Shown here piece by piece: positions 16,163 to 25,279 of a stretch of DNA of 64,000 bases. Origin of the DNA: Rhodospirillum sp. (lineage in GTDB: Bacteria > Pseudomonadota > Alphaproteobacteria > Dongiales > Dongiaceae). The notes under the pieces were generated by a model. The model was not told the DNA's origin. It saw only the letters and a list, made by a program, of their open reading frames with translations, and ran no database searches. How positions within the stretch are numbered: the stretch's first letter is position 1; the number at the start of each line of letters is the position of its first letter. The DNA is taken from NCBI GenBank assembly GCA_013822765.1, contig PNKY01000008.1, positions 170,045-234,044 on the forward strand, read 5' to 3'. The position numbers and the translations under genes were made by a program.

Positions 16163-17076
16163 GCGCGCTGTGGGACAAGGAGGCGCACCCTGGCGCCCTG
16201 CATTACCACCGAAAGCCGATGGCGTCGGCCGGCGTGCGGATGCGGCATGGCCACACCAGATATCTGACCGCGGCCGCCTGCGTCGCGCTCTCCACCATCA
16301 TGCTCCTGCCGCTGCTGGCGTCGGTCCTGGCCTCGCTCAAGAGCACCACCGAAGCGGCTGCGGTGCCGCCGACCTATTTCCCGCATGGCCTCAGCCTGGA
16401 CAGCTACATGCGGCTGTGGGAGTTCCAGGCCGGGGTCCTGACCTATCTCGGCAACAGCGCCGGCGCCGCAGCCCTCACCATCCTGTTCTGCGTCGCCCTC
16501 ACCATTCCCGCCGGCTACGCGCTGGCGCGCTTCCCGATTCCGTTCAAGGAAGTGCTGTTCGTCGCGCTGCTGCTGGGCCTTATCATTCCCTACCAGGCGC
16601 TGCTGACGCCGCTGTTCTTCATGTTCGTGCAGCTGAAGCTGCACAATTCGCTGGTGGGCCTCGCCATCATCCACACCGCGATCCAGCTGCCGTTCAGCGT
16701 CTACCTGATGCGCAACGCGTTCGAGGCGGTGCCGCGCGAACTGGAGGAAGCCGCGGTAATCGACGGCTGCAATTCCTTCCAGGTGCTGACGCGCGTCTGC
16801 CTGCCGGCGATCGTGCCGGCCGTCATCACCGTCTCGCTGTTTGCCTTCATCACGTCGTGGAACGAGTTCCTGGCGGCGCTGGTGGTGATGAACAAGGATT
16901 CGGCCTTCACCCTGCCCCTCATCCTCGCCGCCGCGCGGCAGCAGACCAGCATCGGTGGAACCGACTGGGGCATGCTGCAGGCCGGGGTCACGATCTCGAT
17001 CATTCCCTGCATGGCGTTCTACCTGTTGCTGCAGAAATACTACGTCTCCGGCTTCCTTAACGGCGCGATCAAGTAG
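16159..17076 (+). CDS. CUT1 sugar ABC transporter, permease 2 (MalG/UgpE type)
   Basis: The ATG at 16159 overlaps the previous stop (ATGA), giving 305 residues; longer readings upstream are only an open frame inside the first permease. The protein shows six membrane segments, the proline-rich LLLGLIIPYQALLTPLFFM region, and the EAA loop ELEEAAVIDGCNSFQVLTRV (about residues 195-214). It lacks the usual G-A-S triad, reading D-G-C instead. The C-terminus LLLQKYYVSGFLNGAIK is the standard MalG-family ending. No ATPase gene follows; the next gene is a LacI regulator two bases on. Confidence 0.9.
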   Translation: MSALWDKEAHPGALHYHRKPMASAGVRMRHGHTRYLTAAACVALSTIMLLPLLASVLASLKSTTEAAAVPPTYFPHGLSLDSYMRLWEFQAGVLTYLGNSAGAAALTILFCVALTIPAGYALARFPIPFKEVLFVALLLGLIIPYQALLTPLFFMFVQLKLHNSLVGLAIIHTAIQLPFSVYLMRNAFEAVPRELEEAAVIDGCNSFQVLTRVCLPAIVPAVITVSLFAFITSWNEFLAALVVMNKDSAFTLPLILAAARQQTSIGGTDWGMLQAGVTISIIPCMAFYLLLQKYYVSGFLNGAIK

Positions 17077-17078
17077 AC

Positions 17079-18143
17079 ATGGACAACACCGATCCACCAT
17101 CCCCCACGCCCGACAAGTCAGCGCCGACCATGCGCAGCGCGCCGACCATCCGCGATGTCGCCCGGATGGCAGGCGTCTCGATCGGCACCGTCTCCAAGGC
17201 GCTGAACGCCGGCGGCCGCCTGCGGCAGGAGACGCGCGACAACGTGGTGCGCGTGGCGCGCGAGATCGGCTATCGGCCCAACGACCTGGCGCAGAGCCTG
17301 CATCGGGCGAAGTCGCGCACCATCGGCATCATCTCCAACGACAGTTTCGGTCGGTTCACCTTTCCGATCGTCGAGGCGCTGGAGGAACGGCTGGCCGAAG
17401 AGGGGATCGCCGTCTTCATGTGCAATGCGACCGACGACCCCGCGCGCGAGCGTCAGCACCTCGACCAGTTGCTGGGCAAGCGGGTGGATGGCTTGGTCGT
17501 CACCGCCCGCCGCGCCGACAAGCGCGTGCCGGTCGGACCGCACGCCCACGGCTTGCCGGTGATCTACGTCTTCTCCCAGGCGGACGACCCGCAGTCGCTG
17601 TCGCTGCTGCCGGACGATGAGGGCGGCGCGGTCCTGGCGGTGGAGCACCTGGCCGCGATCGGCCGCAAGCTCGTTGCGCACATCACCGGCCCAGAGCACT
17701 TCGAGGCGGTGCGATTGCGCAAGGCCGGCTACATCGCCGGGCTCAAGGCCGCCGGGCTCTCTGCGACGGATGGATTCTATCTTCCCGGCGTCTGGTCGGA
17801 AGCCTGGGGGCGCGAGGCGATCGGCCGCCTGTTCGACGGACGAAAGAAGACGCCGGATGCGCTGTTCTGCGGCAACGACCAGATCGCACGCGGTGCCGCC
17901 GACGCGCTGCGGGAGCGCGGCCTATCGGTGCCGAACGACGTGGCGATCGTCGGCTTCGACAACTGGGAGGTGATGGCGCTGGCGGCCCGGCCGCCCTTGA
18001 CTAGCGTGGACATGAATTTGCGCGCGCTCGGCCGCGAAGCCGGAGAACGTCTGCTCGACATGATCGGCGGCAAGCGCGTGCGGGGCGTGTGGCGGCGGCC
18101 CTGTTCTTTGGTGGTCCGGCAATCGACTGTTGCCGAAGCGTAA
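17079..18143 (+). CDS. LacI-family transcriptional regulator of the CUT1/GH127 operon
   Basis: The 354-residue protein has a LacI helix-turn-helix (PTIRDVARMAGVSIGTVSKAL, about residues 21-41), the hinge region GYRPNDLAQSLHRAKSRTIG, and a type 1 periplasmic-binding-like effector domain. That domain ends in VAIVGFDNWEVMALAARPPLTSVD. It sits inside the operon, two bases after the second permease, so it is autoregulated if it acts on the operon promoter. The probable operators are the two GAAAAGCTTTTC palindromes at 13850 and 13908. The likely effector is the imported sugar or the monosaccharide released by the downstream GH127 enzyme. An internal start at 17130 is possible, but the ATG at 17079 fits operon spacing. 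Confidence 0.88.
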   Translation: MDNTDPPSPTPDKSAPTMRSAPTIRDVARMAGVSIGTVSKALNAGGRLRQETRDNVVRVAREIGYRPNDLAQSLHRAKSRTIGIISNDSFGRFTFPIVEALEERLAEEGIAVFMCNATDDPARERQHLDQLLGKRVDGLVVTARRADKRVPVGPHAHGLPVIYVFSQADDPQSLSLLPDDEGGAVLAVEHLAAIGRKLVAHITGPEHFEAVRLRKAGYIAGLKAAGLSATDGFYLPGVWSEAWGREAIGRLFDGRKKTPDALFCGNDQIARGAADALRERGLSVPNDVAIVGFDNWEVMALAARPPLTSVDMNLRALGREAGERLLDMIGGKRVRGVWRRPCSLVVRQSTVAEA

Positions 18144-18154
18144 GGAAAATGAGG

Positions 18155-20059
18155 ATGAGCGCATTCAAACCGGTACGATTTGTCGACGTGCATTTGGAAG
18201 GCGATTTCTGGCGCGAGCGGCTGGAGACCGTGCTGACGCGCACGATTCCGAGCCAGCATATCCAACTGAGCGCGCACGGGATCCTGGAAGCCCTGACCCT
18301 GCCGAACCCACCCCCGCCGCTGCGCTTTCCGCGCAACCATCATAACTTCACGGTGCAGGTGTTCTGGGATTCCGACGTCGGCAAGTGGATCGAGGCGGCG
18401 TCCTATGCCCTGTCCCACCGTCGTGATGCCGATATCGAATCCAAAATCGAGGACATCACCGACAAGCTGGAGCGTGCGCAGGCGCCGGACGGCTACGTCA
18501 ATTGCTGGTACCTGCAGCGCGAGCCGGACAAGCGCTGGACAAATCTGCGCGACAACCACGAGCTCTACAATCTCGGTCACCTGCTCGAGGGCGGGATCGC
18601 CTATTTCCTGGCGACCGGCCGACGCCGGTTGCTGGGAATCCTCGAGCGCTATGTCGAGCATGTGCGGACGACCTTCGGTCCCGGCCCGAACCAGAAGCGC
18701 GGCTATTGCGGCCATCAGGAGATCGAGCTGGCGCTGATCCGGCTCTATCACCTGACGGGCGAGCGCAAGCACCTCGATCTCGCCAGCTATTTCATCAACG
18801 AGCGCGGCCGGCAACCGCACTATTTCGACGAGGAGGCACGCCGGCGCGATGAGGATCCGAAGGATTTCTGGGCCAAGAGCTACGAGTACAACCAGTCGCA
18901 CATGCCGGTGCGCGAGCAGACCAAGGTCGTCGGCCACGCCGTGCGCGCCATGTACATGTACACCGCCATGGCCGACCTTGCGGCCGTGCTGAAGGACGAT
19001 AGCCTCAAGCGCACGCTCGAAGTGCTGTGGGCCGACGTGATCAGCTCCAAGATGTACATCACCTCCGGTCTGGGTCCCGCGGAGGCGAACGAAGGTTTCA
19101 CCGAAGACTACGATTTGCCGAACGAGACCGCCTACGCGGAGACCTGCGCGTCGGTGGCGCTGATCTTCTGGGCGCAGCGCATGCTGCACCTCGACCTTTC
19201 CGGAAAGTATGCCGACGTGATGGAACAGGCGCTGTTCAACGGCGCGCTCACCGGGCTGGCGCGCGACGGGCAGCATTATTTCTACTCCAACCCGCTGGAG
19301 AGCGACGGCCGGCACAGCCGGTGGGCGTGGCATCATTGTCCCTGCTGCACCATGAACTCCTCGCGCCTGGTGGCGTCCGTCGGCAGCTATTTCCTGTCGC
19401 GCAGCGACGAAGCGATCGCCTTCCACCTTTACGGCGGCATCAGCGCCACCGTTCGCCTGGCCGGCGGCCAAGTGGCGTTGCGCGAGGTCAGCGCCTATCC
19501 CTGGTCCGGCGATATCCGGATCGAGGTGAAGCCGGAAACACCCTTCGCGTTCGACCTGAAGCTGCGCATTCCCGGCTGGACCCGGAACGCCACGGCGTCG
19601 GTGAATGGCACGCCGGTCTCCGTCGAGCAGGGAACCAAGGACGGCTACCTCACGATCGCGCGTCGCTGGCAGGCCGGCGACGTGGTGGCGCTGGAGCTGC
19701 CGATGCCGGCCCAGCGCATCTACGCCCACCCTGCCGTGCGGATGGACGTCGGGCGGGTCGCGCTGAAGCGCGGACCGCTGGTCTATTGTGTCGAGGAGGC
19801 GGACAATCCCGGCGGACCGGTCCAGCGATTGAAGTTGCCGCGCCAGTCGACCGTGAAACCGGAACGGCGCGCCGACCTGTTCGGCGGAATTGTGACTCTG
19901 ACCGCCGATGCAACACGCCTGCAGGACAATGGCTGGCAGAATACGCTCTATCGCAGCGATCCGCCGGCCGAGACGCCGACGACTGTCACGGCTTTGCCGT
20001 ACTATCTGTGGGCCAACCGCGGCGCAGGCTCGATGCTGGTATGGCTCCCGGAATCTTAG
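18155..20059 (+). CDS. GH127 glycoside hydrolase, probable beta-L-arabinofuranosidase
   Basis: The 634-residue protein is a full-length GH127 (former DUF1680) enzyme, which removes terminal beta-L-arabinofuranose with a cysteine nucleophile held by zinc. The catalytic set is visible: acid/base Glu313 in NEGFTEDY, zinc ligands Glu329 and Cys331 in AETCA, and HHCPCC with nucleophile Cys397 and ligand Cys398. The E-x15-E-x-C spacing equals that of the characterised Bifidobacterium enzyme. I use the ATG at 18155 because AAGGA lies eight bases upstream; 18149 is too close to it. No signal peptide is seen, so it is cytoplasmic and acts after import of arabino-oligosaccharides by the upstream transporter. 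Some GH127 members have other substrates. Confidence 0.88.
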   Translation: MSAFKPVRFVDVHLEGDFWRERLETVLTRTIPSQHIQLSAHGILEALTLPNPPPPLRFPRNHHNFTVQVFWDSDVGKWIEAASYALSHRRDADIESKIEDITDKLERAQAPDGYVNCWYLQREPDKRWTNLRDNHELYNLGHLLEGGIAYFLATGRRRLLGILERYVEHVRTTFGPGPNQKRGYCGHQEIELALIRLYHLTGERKHLDLASYFINERGRQPHYFDEEARRRDEDPKDFWAKSYEYNQSHMPVREQTKVVGHAVRAMYMYTAMADLAAVLKDDSLKRTLEVLWADVISSKMYITSGLGPAEANEGFTEDYDLPNETAYAETCASVALIFWAQRMLHLDLSGKYADVMEQALFNGALTGLARDGQHYFYSNPLESDGRHSRWAWHHCPCCTMNSSRLVASVGSYFLSRSDEAIAFHLYGGISATVRLAGGQVALREVSAYPWSGDIRIEVKPETPFAFDLKLRIPGWTRNATASVNGTPVSVEQGTKDGYLTIARRWQAGDVVALELPMPAQRIYAHPAVRMDVGRVALKRGPLVYCVEEADNPGGPVQRLKLPRQSTVKPERRADLFGGIVTLTADATRLQDNGWQNTLYRSDPPAETPTTVTALPYYLWANRGAGSMLVWLPES

Positions 20060-20155
20060 CACCGCGCGAGTTTTGATCGCCAGCACTGGAACGAAACGGC
20101 GCGCATTCTGTTGACCTCTCCGGCTGTCGTTTCCGCATATTTCGCGGAGGCGGCC

Positions 20156-21703
20156 GTGGCTTCGCTGCACGTCGGGGGGTTCACATCAATGGCGAGCGCT
20201 GCCGGTACACTCCGCCCGCTTGGGCACGCGACGGCTTTTCCGGTCAGCGCGACCGCCGCAGCGAGCAGGATTCTCTACGTCACCCCTGAAACCGCGGATT
20301 TCGTGAAGGCTGGCGGCCTCGGCGATGTGTCGGCGGCGCTGCCCCGCGCGCTGCGCGCCGCGCAATGCGACGTCCGCATTCTCATCCCCGGATACCGCCA
20401 GCTGCTGCGACGCTGCAATGGCGTGGAGATCGCTGGGCGGCTGGACGGCCTCGCCGGCATTCCGCCCTGCGAGATCGCCCAGGTTCGCATGCCCGATGGC
20501 TTGATCGCCTACATCGTCCTGGCGCCGGGCCTCTACGACCGCGACGGCACGCCCTACGGCAACGCGATGGGCGGGGATTGGGGTGACAACGATCTTCGCT
20601 TTGCCCGCCTTGCCCTGGCCGCCGCGGATATCGCGGGCGGACGCTCCGGTTTAAGTTGGCGGCCCAACCTTCTGCATTTGAACGATTGGCCGACTGCGCT
20701 GGCCGCCGGCTACGCAGCCTGGCGCAATGTCTCCGTGGCCAGCCTGCTGACCATCCACAATCTTGCCTATCAAGGCCTGTTCGACCCCGATCGCCTCGGG
20801 CGGCTAGGCATCCCGGCCGATGCCTTCACCATCGACGGCGTCGAGTTCCACGGCAAGGTGTCGTTCCTGAAAGCGGGCATCGCCTTCGCGTCGGAGATCA
20901 GCACCGTCAGCAGCACCTATGCGCAGGAGATCACCACGGCGGAGCTCGGTTGCGGCCTCGATGGATTGCTGAGGGTGCGCGCCGGCGAGGGCCGCCTGAC
21001 CGGCATCATCAACGGCATCGACCCGTCCTGGGATCCCAGCCGCGGCGACGGGCTCGCGAGCCCATTCGACTCCCAGGATCTCAGCGGCAAGGAGCGGAAC
21101 GCCGAACAGGTGCGCGCCGACTTCCGCCTGGCCGTCTCTCGCGGGCCGCTGTTCGCGGTAGTTTCGCGCCTGGTGCATCAGAAGGGCCTGGACCTGATGA
21201 TCGGCGCTGCCGAGACGGTGGTGCGCGCCGGCGGCCAGATCGCGATCATGGGCCAGGGCGAGCCGGCGGTGGAGCGCGAACTCGGCGCGCTGGCCAACCG
21301 CCATCGAGGAGAGATCGCGCTGAAGGTCGGGTTCGACGAGGCGGAGGCGCGCTGCATGTTCGCCGGCAGCGACTTCCTGATGATGCCGTCCCGCTTCGAG
21401 CCCTGCGGCCTCAGCCAAATGTATGCGCAGCGCTTCGGGTCGCTGCCGATCGCGCGCCGAACTGGCGGATTGGCGGATTCCATCGAGGACGGCCTGACCG
21501 GCTTCCTGTTCCGCCCGATCTCGGTCGAAGCGTGCCTGGAGGCGGTGACGCGCGCGTTCAACGCCTTTAGCAACCGTGACGTCTTCATGGCCATGCGGCG
21601 GTCGGCCATGGCGCGCAACTTCGGCTGGGCAAAACCGGCCCTCGGCTATCAGCAGATTTACGCCCGCGCCATCGAAAGTTTTCCACAGCAACGCGTTGCT
21701 TAA
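20156..21703 (+). CDS. glgA: Glycogen synthase (ADP-glucose:starch glucosyltransferase), GT5
   Basis: The protein transfers glucose from ADP-glucose to alpha-1,4-glucan. It has the GT5 signature KAGGLGDVSAALPRAL near the N-terminus (substrate-binding KxGGLGD, conserved apart from A for T) and the C-terminal FEPCGLSQMYAQRFGSLPIARRTGGLAD with the E-x7-E-type sugar-nucleotide site. I choose GTG at 20156 because GGAGG lies five bases before it, giving 515 residues. TTG at 20111 and ATG at 20189 are alternatives, and the family usually starts about 30 residues later than 20156, at SRILYVTPE. The core is about 470 residues, normal. It opens the glycogen/trehalose cluster. No glgC is present in this window, so ADP-glucose must come from a distant gene. 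Confidence 0.9.
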   Translation: MASLHVGGFTSMASAAGTLRPLGHATAFPVSATAAASRILYVTPETADFVKAGGLGDVSAALPRALRAAQCDVRILIPGYRQLLRRCNGVEIAGRLDGLAGIPPCEIAQVRMPDGLIAYIVLAPGLYDRDGTPYGNAMGGDWGDNDLRFARLALAAADIAGGRSGLSWRPNLLHLNDWPTALAAGYAAWRNVSVASLLTIHNLAYQGLFDPDRLGRLGIPADAFTIDGVEFHGKVSFLKAGIAFASEISTVSSTYAQEITTAELGCGLDGLLRVRAGEGRLTGIINGIDPSWDPSRGDGLASPFDSQDLSGKERNAEQVRADFRLAVSRGPLFAVVSRLVHQKGLDLMIGAAETVVRAGGQIAIMGQGEPAVERELGALANRHRGEIALKVGFDEAEARCMFAGSDFLMMPSRFEPCGLSQMYAQRFGSLPIARRTGGLADSIEDGLTGFLFRPISVEACLEAVTRAFNAFSNRDVFMAMRRSAMARNFGWAKPALGYQQIYARAIESFPQQRVA

Positions 21704-21763
21704 CGACTGCCCGGGCGGGAACCCACGGCGTTAACCCTTGTTGATCTCTGGGAGGCAAGAGTC

Positions 21764-21779
21764 CGCGGCAGCCGCCGCG
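21764..21779 (+). terminator. Hairpin between glgA and the glgE fusion
   Basis: CGCGGC (21764-21769) and GCCGCG (21774-21779) form a perfect 6-bp stem around AGCC, followed by a moderately T-rich stretch (TGTCTTTCCGTTGATTT). It lies in the longest gap (about 168 bases) of an otherwise tightly coupled cluster. It may attenuate or end the glgA transcript, so glgE could have its own promoter. Confidence 0.4.
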
Positions 21780-21871
21780 TGTCTTTCCGTTGATTTATTG
21801 CCAGATCGCTTTTGTTCGGTGCGGGGGCAGAGCTCCTGAACGCGTCGACCGACCCCGGGGTGGAGAGTTCC

Positions 21872-24800
21872 GTGACGCCATCGAGAGCACGTCCTGCCAA
21901 GACCATGCTCGAGGAAGCGCCGTCAGCGCGTGCTGACACGGCGAAGGACGTTATCGGCCCCCGCATCTACAATCTGTTCCCGCCGCTGGCTGGCAGCGTG
22001 CCCAACTGGACCAAACATCTTCGGCGCATCGCCGGCATGAATTTCAACTGGATCTTCGTTAATCCTTTCCACGCAACCGGCAGTTCCGGCAGCATCTACG
22101 CCATCAAGGATCCCTACAGCCTGAGCGACCTGACGCTTGGCAACCTGCCGCGCCAGGAAGAGCGGACTGCCTTGCGGCAATTCACCGCCGAGGGCCAGCG
22201 CCATGGCCTCCGGGTGATGATGGACCTGGTCATCAACCACACGGCCCAGGATGCGGTGCTCGCCGCCGATCATCCGGAATGGTATCGGCGCAATCCCGAC
22301 GGCACGCTGTACGCGCCGCGCGCCATCGATCCGGACGATCCCACCAAGGTCACGATCTGGGAGGATCTGGCCGAGCTCGACTACGAGACGCCGTCGGCAC
22401 GCGCCGTCTTGATCGACTACTGGACGCACTATGTGCGGCACTATGCGGGGCTCGGTTTCGACGGGTTCCGGTGCGACGCGGCCTACCAAGTGCCGGCCGG
22501 GGTCTGGCGATCCATCATCTCGGCGGCGCGGCAGACCGCACCCAACCTGCGCTTCTTCGCCGAGACGCTCGGCTGCACGGCGGATCAGGTGGTTGCGCTG
22601 GCCGATGCCGGGTTCGACTACATCTTCAACAGCGCCAAGTGGTGGGACTTCCGCGCGCCGTGGCTGCTGGACCAATACGAGAAGTTCCGGCTGATTGCCC
22701 CGTCGATCGCTTTTCCCGAAAGCCACGACACCGAACGCCTGGCTGCCGAGGTGTCGAGCCAAGCCCAGCTGAGCGCAAGCCTCAAGTTCCATCTGCTGTT
22801 CGCCGCCTGCTTCTCCACCGGGCTGATGGTGCCGATGGGCTACGAATATGGGTTCAGGCGACGTCTCGACGTGGTGAAGACCAGGCCGGAAGACTGGGAG
22901 GAGACAGGCATTGACCTGACCGAGTTCGTGTCGGCGGTGCACACGATGAAGGCCGCCGTGCCCGCGCTCAACCGCGAGGGTCATCAGCGGCGGATCACGG
23001 CGCCCGACAATCCTGTCGTCGGCCTGCTGCGCCTGAACGGCGGCCATCCGATCGAATCCGACAGCTGCGCCATCATCCTGCTCAATCCCGATCCAAAGAG
23101 ATCGCATCAGGTTTCGATCGCGCCCTTGCTGGCGGAGACGGGCGGGATGTTCGACCACTTCGCCGACGCGACTCCATTGGCGACACCCCTCGCCTTTCAT
23201 CCAGGGGATGCGATCACGTTGGAGCCGCTCGCGGCGCGCGTGTTCCGCGGCGACCGCAAACGTCACCCCAACCAGGTCGCCACTGAACCTGCTATTCCTG
23301 CGCCAGGCTCGCACACCGCGCTGGACGAGCTGGCGGCCAACCGCATTGCGATCGAACGAGTCCATCCGGAGCTGGATGGCGGCCGGTTCCCGGCCAAGCG
23401 GATCGTCGGCGACGTGCTGGAGGTCTGGGCCGACATCTTCGGTGACGGCCACGACAAGCTGCAGGTGCGCATCAAGTACCGCACGGCGACGGAGTCGGAT
23501 TGGTCGGAAGCGCCGATGGAGTTCTTCGACAACGACCGCTGGATCGGGCGCATCCCCCTCACGCAGAATGCCGACTATCTCTATACCGTCGAAGCCTGGC
23601 GCGACCTGTTCGGCAGCTGGCGCGCCGAGGTCACCAAGAAGCGCGCCGCCGGGCAGGATTTGCGCCTGGAGCTGGAAGAAGGCCGCGTCCTGGTGCAGAA
23701 GGCAGCCGGAAGAGCGCAGGGGCGCTATCGCGAGACCCTGGAAGCCCTGCTGACCCACGCCGAGACCCTGCGCGAGCGGCCCCAGGAGCTGGCCGAGCTG
23801 CTGCTAGCGGACGAGGTGCACATGGCGGTCGTGCGCTGCGCCGATCGCACCAACGTATCGCGCTATTCGCGCGAGCTCCGAGTCATCGTCGACCGGCAGG
23901 CCGCCCTCTATGCCGCTTGGTATGAGCTGATGCCGCGCTCGCAGAGCGGCTCGACGGAACGTCACGGCACATTCGACGATGTGGTCGCGCGCCTGCCTTA
24001 TGTGCGCGCGATGGGCTTCGACGTGCTCTACCTGCTGCCGATCCACCCGATCGGGCGCACCAACCGCAAGGGCCGCAACAACAGCCTGACCGCCGGTCCA
24101 AACGATCCGGGCAGCCCCTATGCCATCGGCGCCAAGGAAGGCGGCCACACCGCCATCCATCCCGAGCTCGGCTCGTTCGAGGATTTCAAGCGGCTGCTGC
24201 AGGCCGCTCATGCGCACGGGTTGGAGATCGCGCTCGACTTCGCCATCCAATGCGCGCCCGACCATCCGTGGATCAAGGAACATCCGGAGTGGTTCGACTG
24301 GCGGCCGGACGGCACCATCAAGTTCGCCGAGAACCCGCCGAAGAAATACGAGGACATCGTCAACCTGCACTTCTACCGCGACGCCTATCCGGCGGTCTGG
24401 CACGCGCTGCGCGACGTGGTGCTGTTCTGGATCGGGCACGGCGTGAAGATCTTCCGGGTCGACAATCCGCACACCAAGCCGCTGCCGTTCTGGGAGTGGA
24501 TGATCACGGAAGTGCGCCGGCAACATCCGGATGTCATCTTCCTGGCGGAAGCCTTCACCCGGCCGAAGATGATGAAGCGCCTTGCGAAGCTGGGCTTCAC
24601 GCAGTCCTACACCTATTTCACCTGGCGCACGACCAAGCGGGAGCTGACGGAATACCTGACTGAGCTGACGCAGGAAGAGCCGACGGAGTATTACCGGCCG
24701 AACTTCTTCGCCAATACGCCGGACATCAACCCCCTTCACCTGCAGACCGGCGGGCGTGCGGCCTTCATCGTGCGCGCGACCCTCGCCGCAACGCTATCGA

Positions 24801-25279
24801 GCGTCTATGGGCTCTATAGCGGGTTCGAGCTGTGCGAGGCCGTGGCCATTCCGGGCAAGGAGGAGTATCTCAACTCCGAGAAATACGAGATCAAGGCCTG
24901 GGACTGGGACCGGCCCGGCAACATCCGGCAGCACATCACGCGCCTCAACGCGATCCGGCGCGATAATCCGGCGCTTCACCAGCTGAGCAACCTGCGCTTC
25001 TACAACGCCTTCAACGACCAGATTCTGCTCTACGGCAAGATGACCAAGGACAACGCGATCCTGGTCGCCGTCAATCTCGATCCGCAGCACGCGCAATCCT
25101 GCGACTTCGAAGTGCCGCTGTGGGAGTTCAAGTTGCCTGATCATGCGTCGATCGACGCGGAAGAACTGCTGACCGGTGCCCGCGTTCGCTGGCACGGCAA
25201 GATCCAGCGCATGCATCTCGATCCCCACGCCAATCCGTGCGCGATCTGGCGGCTGACGCCGATGGAGGCGCAATCATGA
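21872..25279 (+). CDS. glgE: Fused GH13 amylase-like domain plus GlgE maltosyltransferase
   Basis: This 1135-residue protein carries two GH13 barrels. The N-terminal one (about residues 30-460) has intact catalytic residues: Asp202 in GFRCDAAY, Glu231 in AETLG and Asp286 in ESHDTE. From about residue 488 a complete GlgE follows: the N-terminal beta domain RIAIERVHPELDGGRFPAKR, then the barrel with Asp864 in FRVDNPHT, Glu893 in LAEAF and TPDINP. GlgE transfers maltose from maltose-1-phosphate to alpha-1,4-glucan. A normal GlgE is about 660-700 residues. I use GTG at 21872 because GGAGAG lies five bases upstream; TTG 21812 and ATG 21905 are possible. Its stop overlaps the treS start as ATGA. 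The role of the N-terminal barrel is unknown; glucan trimming or transfer is possible. Confidence 0.9.
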   Translation: MTPSRARPAKTMLEEAPSARADTAKDVIGPRIYNLFPPLAGSVPNWTKHLRRIAGMNFNWIFVNPFHATGSSGSIYAIKDPYSLSDLTLGNLPRQEERTALRQFTAEGQRHGLRVMMDLVINHTAQDAVLAADHPEWYRRNPDGTLYAPRAIDPDDPTKVTIWEDLAELDYETPSARAVLIDYWTHYVRHYAGLGFDGFRCDAAYQVPAGVWRSIISAARQTAPNLRFFAETLGCTADQVVALADAGFDYIFNSAKWWDFRAPWLLDQYEKFRLIAPSIAFPESHDTERLAAEVSSQAQLSASLKFHLLFAACFSTGLMVPMGYEYGFRRRLDVVKTRPEDWEETGIDLTEFVSAVHTMKAAVPALNREGHQRRITAPDNPVVGLLRLNGGHPIESDSCAIILLNPDPKRSHQVSIAPLLAETGGMFDHFADATPLATPLAFHPGDAITLEPLAARVFRGDRKRHPNQVATEPAIPAPGSHTALDELAANRIAIERVHPELDGGRFPAKRIVGDVLEVWADIFGDGHDKLQVRIKYRTATESDWSEAPMEFFDNDRWIGRIPLTQNADYLYTVEAWRDLFGSWRAEVTKKRAAGQDLRLELEEGRVLVQKAAGRAQGRYRETLEALLTHAETLRERPQELAELLLADEVHMAVVRCADRTNVSRYSRELRVIVDRQAALYAAWYELMPRSQSGSTERHGTFDDVVARLPYVRAMGFDVLYLLPIHPIGRTNRKGRNNSLTAGPNDPGSPYAIGAKEGGHTAIHPELGSFEDFKRLLQAAHAHGLEIALDFAIQCAPDHPWIKEHPEWFDWRPDGTIKFAENPPKKYEDIVNLHFYRDAYPAVWHALRDVVLFWIGHGVKIFRVDNPHTKPLPFWEWMITEVRRQHPDVIFLAEAFTRPKMMKRLAKLGFTQSYTYFTWRTTKRELTEYLTELTQEEPTEYYRPNFFANTPDINPLHLQTGGRAAFIVRATLAATLSSVYGLYSGFELCEAVAIPGKEEYLNSEKYEIKAWDWDRPGNIRQHITRLNAIRRDNPALHQLSNLRFYNAFNDQILLYGKMTKDNAILVAVNLDPQHAQSCDFEVPLWEFKLPDHASIDAEELLTGARVRWHGKIQRMHLDPHANPCAIWRLTPMEAQS

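Noticed and set aside
17777..20170. Very long open frame on the minus strand (about 797 codons) opposite LacI and GH127
   Set aside because: It is the antisense shadow of GC-rich coding DNA; it has a low-complexity Arg/Gln/His-rich composition and crosses two genes with complete family motifs and catalytic residues.
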